Source: Caldifarciminota bacterium (GTDB lineage Bacteria; Hydrothermota; E44-bin80). From it: a stretch of DNA of 9,550 nucleotides. The notes under the pieces are model-generated. The model was not told where the DNA came from. It saw only the letters and a program-made list of their open reading frames with translations, and searched no databases. The stretch lies in NCBI GenBank assembly GCA_023127905.1, contig JAGMEZ010000029.1, positions 1 through 9,550 on the forward strand. Direction: 5' to 3'. The stretch's first letter is position 1; each line of letters starts with the position of its first letter. Positions 4,876-9,550 of the stretch are shown piece after piece. Position numbers and translations under genes: made by a program.

Positions 4876-7290
4876 ATCTTTCTCTGTCCTCTGCCTTCCA
4901 ATAAGTACTTTTCGTGGTTTGCTTCCTTCAAATGGTCCAACAATCCCAGCCCTCTCAAGTTGGTCAATAAGCCTTCCTGCTCTTGCGTATCCTACCTTCA
5001 ACTTCCTCTGAAGCAATGAAACAGATGCCTGCTGATGCCGGATAACTATTTCACGAGCTTCATCAAAGTACTCATCAAGATCTTCTTCCGGAGTCTCCCC
5101 GGAGAATACTCCATGTTCTCCTGATCTTTCAATTTTAAATTTACACTGTTCCTCTAATGGTGGATAATACTCAAGATTATGAAAGAGTGTTGCAAGTTTC
5201 TCAACCTCTATATTATACTTCTCTGCCATCTTCTCCGAAAATCTAATAATTCTTTCTTCCGAACCGGGGATTTGATCACTATTTACAATTGCTTCTACTA
5301 TATTACTTTTTATCACCTCACGGGAAATTTCAATTGAATGTTCAATCTCATTTTTGAGTAAGTTCTTAAGATGAAGTTCTGCCCACAGATTAGCTATACT
5401 CTTTGCCTCATCTGTTGAAATATATGCCCCATGCAACCTCACCGGTATTCCCTTCCCCGGAGGTAGAAAGAGCATATCACCTCTTCCAAGAAGTTTTTCT
5501 GCACCTATCATATCAAGTATAGTTCTTGAATCTGTCATCGAAGCAACCTGAAACGCAATTCTTGCTGGGAAATTTGCTTTGATAAGACCTGTAATCACAT
5601 CAACACTCGGTCTCTGGGTTGCAAGTATTAGATGAATACCCACTGCCCTCGACATCTGTGCAAGCCTTGTTAATGTTGACTCTATCTCTCCAGATGCCTG
5701 AATCATAAGGTCGGCAAGTTCATCGACAATCACAAGTATGTATGGCTTTCTCTCTTCTATCTTCTCATTGTAGCCTTCGATGTCTCTGACGCCCACCTTG
5801 GCAAATTCCCTGTATCGGATTTCCATCCATTCCAATATCTGCTTAAGAATAAGGATAGATTCCTTTGATTCCGTCAGAACAGGAAATATTAAATGGGGAA
5901 TTCCATTGTAAACTGGTAGCTCAAGCCGCTTAGGGTCTATCATAATAAATCTAACATCTGTGGGTTTTGCTCTGAAGAGGATACTGGCAATTATAGAATT
6001 TATACAAACACTTTTTCCAGACCCGGTTGCACCTGCAATAAGAAGATGGGGCATCCTTGCAATATTCGCAAGTACTGTATCACCTGCAATATCCTTACCA
6101 AGACCAATTGTAAGATGGGAAGGTGATTTATTGAAATCTTCACTCATAAGGAGTTCTTTAATCAAAACATTCTGTCTTTTCTTATTGGGCACCTCAATTC
6201 CAACGGTTCCCTTCCCTGGTATAGGGGCAACTACACGAATCTTTGGTGCTTTCATTGCAAGAGCAAGATCATTAGCGAGACTGGATATCCTGGAAACCTT
6301 AATGCCGGGACCAGGTTCAAATTCGTACCGTGTAATAACAGGTCCAGTCCCTATTGATGTAACATTCCCGGACACGCCAAAATCCTCTAATTTCTCAACA
6401 AGCTTCCCTGCATTCTCTTTCAATTCCGATTCGCTAATCTCTAACTCTGATGATTGGGGATTATTTAAAAAAGTTAGGAAATCTTGCTTAAAAGCATCAT
6501 CAATCTCTATCTTCATTATCCCTTCACTTGAACGTATAGTGACCTTTGTTTCTTTTCTTACAGGCTCCTTAACTATCTCATCAAATATTCCAACCGTCTC
6601 TTTTTTATCTTCTCCAACGCGGACTTCTTCCTTCTTTTTCCTCTCCTTTGGAATTTTCCTCTTCCTTCCCGTCATTACTTTTCTAAATCCCTTTACTATG
6701 AGCGAGAAGGAGACATCTGTAAGAGTTAACAATAAAAAAATCAGGAAAACAAAAAGGATCAGATATGCACCAACTGTCCCAGTAAATTTTGTCAGGAAAT
6801 TGCTGCTTGCCTTTCCGATAAGCCCACTTACAGATAATTGTTTTTTAATGAGGTTACTAAATGGTGGAAGAGCCCATAGAATATTAAACCAGTATGCAAT
6901 GATAATAATCAGTGCTGATGGTCTTAGAATTCTATCTATCTTTTTATGAGTTAAAAGGAAAATACCCCATAAAGGCAGGAGAATTGTAAGAAGAAATATA
7001 GGGATACCGATATATCTAAAGGACCAGTTAGAAATAAAGGCTCCTGCAATTCCACCAAAATTACAGACCCGTCCCGTTGCGAGATTCTCTATGTCACCTG
7101 TTCTAAAGGTAAAAAGACTTATTTGGAGGAAAATAAAAATCAGGAAAAGAAGTACGCCAAGTATCTCATAAAGCCTCTCTTTTCTGAGCTTAATAAGTCC
7201 TTTCCAGAAACCTGTCGCTGCCAAGTAAAAAAGAATAGCACCTGCTAATACACCAATAAAGATTAGAAAATATTTTATAAAACCTAACAA
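4864..7290 (-). CDS. ftsK: FtsK/SpoIIIE family DNA translocase
   Basis: The 808-residue product has the full FtsK layout. Residues 1-190 contain about four to five membrane segments (such as 6-26, 42-60, 95-113, 125-141 and 174-191). A charged linker (200-255) precedes the alpha/beta RecA-like motor, with VITRYEFEPGPGIKVSRI (318-335), Walker A GATGSGKSV (420-428), Walker B ILVIVDELADLM (518-529) and LATQRPSVDVITGLIKANFPARIAFQV (556-582). The C-terminal gamma winged helix (about 742-797; SVSLLQRKLKVGYARAGRLIDQLERAGIVGP) reads polar DNA motifs. The protein pumps DNA through the division septum so that chromosome ends segregate. The start is TTG (7290-7288), supported by AGGAG 5 bases upstream and by the absence of any nearby ATG. 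About 110 residues separate motor and gamma domains, longer than usual. The last residues (TEKDSRE) are encoded by the adjoining repeat DNA. It is cotranscribed with the lipoprotein gene ending 18 bases upstream. Confidence 0.96.
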   Translation of the reverse strand: MLGFIKYFLIFIGVLAGAILFYLAATGFWKGLIKLRKERLYEILGVLLFLIFIFLQISLFTFRTGDIENLATGRVCNFGGIAGAFISNWSFRYIGIPIFLLTILLPLWGIFLLTHKKIDRILRPSALIIIIAYWFNILWALPPFSNLIKKQLSVSGLIGKASSNFLTKFTGTVGAYLILFVFLIFLLLTLTDVSFSLIVKGFRKVMTGRKRKIPKERKKKEEVRVGEDKKETVGIFDEIVKEPVRKETKVTIRSSEGIMKIEIDDAFKQDFLTFLNNPQSSELEISESELKENAGKLVEKLEDFGVSGNVTSIGTGPVITRYEFEPGPGIKVSRISSLANDLALAMKAPKIRVVAPIPGKGTVGIEVPNKKRQNVLIKELLMSEDFNKSPSHLTIGLGKDIAGDTVLANIARMPHLLIAGATGSGKSVCINSIIASILFRAKPTDVRFIMIDPKRLELPVYNGIPHLIFPVLTESKESILILKQILEWMEIRYREFAKVGVRDIEGYNEKIEERKPYILVIVDELADLMIQASGEIESTLTRLAQMSRAVGIHLILATQRPSVDVITGLIKANFPARIAFQVASMTDSRTILDMIGAEKLLGRGDMLFLPPGKGIPVRLHGAYISTDEAKSIANLWAELHLKNLLKNEIEHSIEISREVIKSNIVEAIVNSDQIPGSEERIIRFSEKMAEKYNIEVEKLATLFHNLEYYPPLEEQCKFKIERSGEHGVFSGETPEEDLDEYFDEAREIVIRHQQASVSLLQRKLKVGYARAGRLIDQLERAGIVGPFEGSKPRKVLIGRQRTEKDSRE

Positions 7291-7295
7291 TGGTA

Positions 7296-7300
7296 CTCCT
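7296..7300 (-). promoter_or_regulatory. Ribosome binding site fixing the ftsK TTG start
   Basis: AGGAG on the minus strand (7300-7296) lies 5 bases before the TTG at 7290 in the 18-base gap after the lipoprotein stop. It is the main evidence for a non-ATG start. Confidence 0.7.
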
Positions 7301-7308
7301 GAGATTCG

Positions 7309-7764
7309 TTATGTATTACCTTCTTCATTGCCTTCAGACTCCTTCTGTTCCTTCTCGAATTTCTTAAGAACACCGGCAATGTCTTTGATATACCACTTTA
7401 CATTCTTTTTTTCAAGGCTAAAGGTATATTCTTTCTCTTCCTCCTTCGTTCCAATGAGACCCTTTGTTTCCATCTTCACAAGAACATTTGCAAAGGAGTC
7501 GCCGATCTCTGGTTCACCAATTGAATAACTTTTAATTTCAAAATTCCTGAATGTTGTCGTAAATGATTCGTACGCTTTTTCAGTTGAAAAAAGAGACCTT
7601 AAAAGTTTCTTTGCTTGTTCAATTGTCGTTGGTGATTTTTCATTCAATCTTACGACGTTTTCAATAAAAGCTTCTATAGTAGATCTGGGAGTTTGCTGAA
7701 GATTTTTTCCACAACTAAGAAAAAGTAAAAGAACTACAGAGAAAATTAAAAACTTATGTTTCAT
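7309..7764 (-). CDS. Small lipoprotein, possible DUF4878/NTF2-like fold
   Basis: The 151-residue product begins MKHKFLIFSVVLLLFLSC, a lipoprotein signal with lipidation at Cys18. The mature part starts TPRSTIEAFIENVVRLNEKSPTTIEQAKKLL, then has SYSIGEPEIGDSFANVLVKMET, a charged turn (GTKEEEKEYTF) and LEKKNVKWYIKDIAGV. A helix with the pattern 'TP..TI.AFIE' followed by strands ending in 'KWYIKDI' is typical of DUF4878 and related NTF2-like lipoproteins, which have no established catalytic role; this is fold-level guesswork. The C terminus is acidic (EKEQKESEGNEEGNT). The ATG at 7764-7762 has AAGGAGA with 7-base spacing. It is the first gene after the promoter at 7828-7856 and is followed 18 bases later by ftsK, so the two are likely cotranscribed. 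Confidence 0.8.
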   Translation of the reverse strand: MKHKFLIFSVVLLLFLSCGKNLQQTPRSTIEAFIENVVRLNEKSPTTIEQAKKLLRSLFSTEKAYESFTTTFRNFEIKSYSIGEPEIGDSFANVLVKMETKGLIGTKEEEKEYTFSLEKKNVKWYIKDIAGVLKKFEKEQKESEGNEEGNT

Positions 7765-7827
7765 TGTAGAATCTCCTTTTTTGATTTAAGTATAATTAAA
7801 TTATAAACCTATTATCATTCTGCCAAT

Positions 7828-7856
7828 ATAATATCTAAAAATCCACCCCATGTCAA
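7828..7856 (-). promoter_or_regulatory. Sigma-70-type promoter of the lipoprotein-ftsK unit
   Basis: On the minus strand TTGACA (7856-7851) and TATTAT (7833-7828) are 17 bases apart. The transcript would start near 7821 with a leader of about 57 bases that includes an AT-rich palindrome at 7791-7805. Confidence 0.75.
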
Positions 7857-7892
7857 GCAAAAACTGTTGTGGCACCATTTGATAAAAAAGGC

Positions 7893-7921
7893 TTTACTGG
7901 AAGGGTTTTTTCTGATATATT
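7893..7921 (+). promoter_or_regulatory. Candidate promoter of the DUF58-Bat unit
   Basis: TTTACT (7893-7898) and TATATT (7916-7921) are separated by 17 bases. The -35 box is weak (4 of 6). The position is divergent from the lipoprotein-ftsK promoter and about 70 bases before the DUF58 start, which makes it plausible. Confidence 0.4.
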
Positions 7922-7988
7922 TACTTGCTACTTTGTAAGTGAATCATCTGGTTGGAAACGTTTAATTATTTTAACCAACAGGAAGAAT

Positions 7989-8894
7989 ATGCGAAGAATA
8001 GATGGTAGTTACTTAAGATATCTCGACCCAAAGGTAATCTCTCAGCTGAAGGGACTTGACCTTATCGCAAGAATGGTTGTTGAAGGCTTCCTGGTTGGCC
8101 TTCATAGAAGCCCCTATCATGGATTTTCTGTTGAGTTTGCCGAACATAGGGAGTATAGACCTGGTGATGCGCTTCGTTACGTAGATTGGAAAGTTTTCGG
8201 AAAAACTGATAGATATTACGTAAAGGTTTTTGAAGAAGAAACAAACCTTAAGGCTTACCTCATCATCGACAGAAGCGGTTCTATGGGATTCAGTTCAAAT
8301 GGGATTTCAAAACTTGAATATGTAAAATATCTCGCTTCAGCCCTCTCATTTCTCCTTTTAAGACAGAAGGACGCTGTTGGTCTTCTTCTGTTTTCAAAAC
8401 AATTAGATTCATATATTGCGCCAAGTTCACGAAAAAACCACCTCAATATTCTCTTAAAAGAACTTGATAAATTAAAACCGGGTGGAGAAACGTCACTTTC
8501 AAACGTTCTCTTAGAACTTGCCGAGAAGATAAAGAGAAGGGGATTAATTATAGTCTTCTCTGATCTGTTTGATGACTATGAAAGCGTTATCAAATCATTA
8601 AAAATATTCAGGCACAAGAAAAATGAGGTGCTCGTCTTTCATACACTCGATGAAGCTGAGATACTTTTTCCATTCAAAGGGGACATGCTTCTTCGCGATA
8701 TGGAAACCAGAGAAAGGATTACCATTGATCCAAAAAGTATTCGAAAAGACTATCGTGGAAAGATAGAAAACCTTATAAACTCTTACAAACGGGAATTCAG
8801 GAATGCATCTATCGATTATCAGTTCTTAAGAACAGATACTCCATATGATAAAGCGCTCCTTTCCTATCTTTCAAAGCGAAAAAAAATGAAGTAA
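7989..8894 (+). CDS. DUF58 domain protein with a von Willebrand A-type fold
   Basis: The start is set at ATG 7989 (AGGA at 7980-7983, 5-base spacing). The longer GTG reading from 7869 lacks a ribosome site, crosses the candidate promoter and adds residues outside the family. From MRRIDGSYLRYLDPKVISQL the protein matches DUF58: RMVVEGFLVGLHRSPYHGFSVEFAEHREYRPGDALRYVDWK (28-68) is the family's core signature, followed by KVFEEETN (79-86). A metal-binding MIDAS motif DRSGSMG (94-100) comes next, with Thr169 and Asp192 as likely additional ligands. The 301-residue size is normal. DUF58 proteins work with MoxR AAA ATPases and Bat VWA proteins, and are thought to assist maturation or stress survival of envelope proteins. 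The Bat-like gene follows after 1 base. No moxR is found upstream, where it usually lies. Confidence 0.92.
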   Translation: MRRIDGSYLRYLDPKVISQLKGLDLIARMVVEGFLVGLHRSPYHGFSVEFAEHREYRPGDALRYVDWKVFGKTDRYYVKVFEEETNLKAYLIIDRSGSMGFSSNGISKLEYVKYLASALSFLLLRQKDAVGLLLFSKQLDSYIAPSSRKNHLNILLKELDKLKPGGETSLSNVLLELAEKIKRRGLIIVFSDLFDDYESVIKSLKIFRHKKNEVLVFHTLDEAEILFPFKGDMLLRDMETRERITIDPKSIRKDYRGKIENLINSYKREFRNASIDYQFLRTDTPYDKALLSYLSKRKKMK

Positions 8895-8895
8895 A

Positions 8896-9550
8896 ATGTT
8901 CCATATACTGAACCCTCTTTACCTTTTTGGTCTCTTTCTTGCCTCGATTCCTCTTATTCTTCATCTTATTGGCAGACGAAGGATACGGGAACGCCCATTT
9001 TCGTCCCTGTTCTTACTCAAAGAGATAAAGAAAAGTAGTTCGGTCTGGATACGAATAAAGGATTTAATCCTACTTCTTCTAAGAATCTGTTTTCTCTTAT
9101 TCATTGTAATTGCCTTCTCGCATCCTATTATTTTGTCTCCAGTTCCTTATCTCGGAAAAGAGGCACCAAAAGACATTGCCATACTCATAGATATTTCAAT
9201 GAGCATGGGTACTGAAGGAGTTTTTGAAAAAGCAAAAAATGAGGTGAAGAGGATTTTCACAACATCGGGTAAAGGAAACAGAGTAACCCTCATTGCATTC
9301 AGCGATAGGATTGAAGAGGAAAACGAGATAGCTGATTATAGTGAACTCTCCTCTTTTCTTAATCAATTAAGACTAACCTATAGAGCTACAGATATACAAC
9401 CACCCCTTGAAGCAGCGGAAAAGAAACTCCTCAAAAAAGATGGATTTACAAAAGAAATCTTCATTGTTTCCGATTTCCAGAAATCTGCTATTAAAAACAT
9501 CGAATCTGTATTCAATAATATTCAAAAACATAAAATAAATATTTATATAT
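8896..9550 (+). CDS. BatA-like membrane protein with VWA domain (partial, 3' end outside window)
   Basis: The frame opens at ATG 8896, one base after the DUF58 stop, and is still open at the window edge after 218 residues. MFHILNPLYLFGLFLASIPLILHLIGRRR (1-29) is the N-terminal membrane segment of the BatA/Aerotolerance-regulator family, followed by RPFSSLFLLKEI and a second membrane segment (about 57-81). A VWA domain then starts with KDIAILIDISMSMG, giving the MIDAS residues Asp99, Ser101 and Ser103, with Thr165 and Asp193 (IVSDF) as likely partners. The protein should sit in the inner membrane with the VWA domain exposed, alongside the DUF58 protein and MoxR ATPase. No good Shine-Dalgarno precedes it, so translation is probably coupled to the DUF58 gene. 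Members of this family often carry a further C-terminal region that cannot be judged here. Confidence 0.93.
   Translation, partial: MFHILNPLYLFGLFLASIPLILHLIGRRRIRERPFSSLFLLKEIKKSSSVWIRIKDLILLLLRICFLLFIVIAFSHPIILSPVPYLGKEAPKDIAILIDISMSMGTEGVFEKAKNEVKRIFTTSGKGNRVTLIAFSDRIEEENEIADYSELSSFLNQLRLTYRATDIQPPLEAAEKKLLKKDGFTKEIFIVSDFQKSAIKNIESVFNNIQKHKINIYI

Noticed and set aside
4799..5011. A 70-codon plus-strand frame in the spacer and ftsK 3' end
   Set aside because: It is made of low-complexity repeat sequence and antisense ftsK codons, without a ribosome site.
5960..6949. A 329-codon open frame on the plus strand inside ftsK
   Set aside because: It lies fully antisense to the conserved FtsK motor and linker, and its product has no recognisable domain. 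Long antisense frames are common opposite such genes.
7869..7988. Upstream extension of the DUF58 gene from GTG 7869
   Set aside because: There is no ribosome site, it crosses a candidate promoter and a repeat-like segment, and DUF58 similarity begins only after ATG 7989.

Overview
The window is an AT-rich bacterial chromosome segment with no tRNA, rRNA, CRISPR array or complete mobile element. Three N-terminal lipoprotein signals and an FtsK with a membrane domain suggest a diderm. The degenerate low-complexity intergenic repeats and hairpins resemble those of uncultured candidate phyla such as WOR-3. That assignment rests on style and memory and is low confidence.

Layout. (1) 1-1261, plus strand: the 3' end of dnaX, then ybaB and recR, a widespread DNA replication and recombination cluster. 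(2) 1314-2541, plus: a perfect consensus promoter drives two lipoprotein genes, a 95-residue coiled-coil protein and a 252-residue protein with a fibronectin-III-like domain, and the unit ends at a strong intrinsic terminator. (3) 2542-2640: two unrelated hairpin repeats side by side. (4) 2671-4214, plus: a promoter with a palindrome just downstream of its -10 box leads to a radical SAM protein of unknown substrate. (5) 4265-4625, minus: rpsT (ribosomal protein bS20) with its own promoter, convergent with the radical SAM gene. (6) 4626-4875: degenerate short-repeat DNA holding a second copy of one hairpin family and running into the 3' end of ftsK. (7) 4864-7856, minus: promoter, a small lipoprotein gene and ftsK/spoIIIE in one unit. 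(8) 7893-9550, plus and divergent: a DUF58 protein and a BatA-like double-membrane/VWA protein that runs off the window, which is the usual core of a MoxR-DUF58-Bat cluster.

Nothing here is a clear novel defence or mobile system. The most useful leads are a hairpin family whose two copies differ by compensatory stem changes, a Braun-lipoprotein-like small protein behind a perfect promoter with a spare Shine-Dalgarno near the mRNA 5' end, a possible TetR-type operator in front of the radical SAM gene, and an extra segment in FtsK between its motor and its DNA-reading domain. Four promoters share an exact TTGACA and a 17-base spacer, so the housekeeping sigma factor appears to follow the classic sigma-70 rule.
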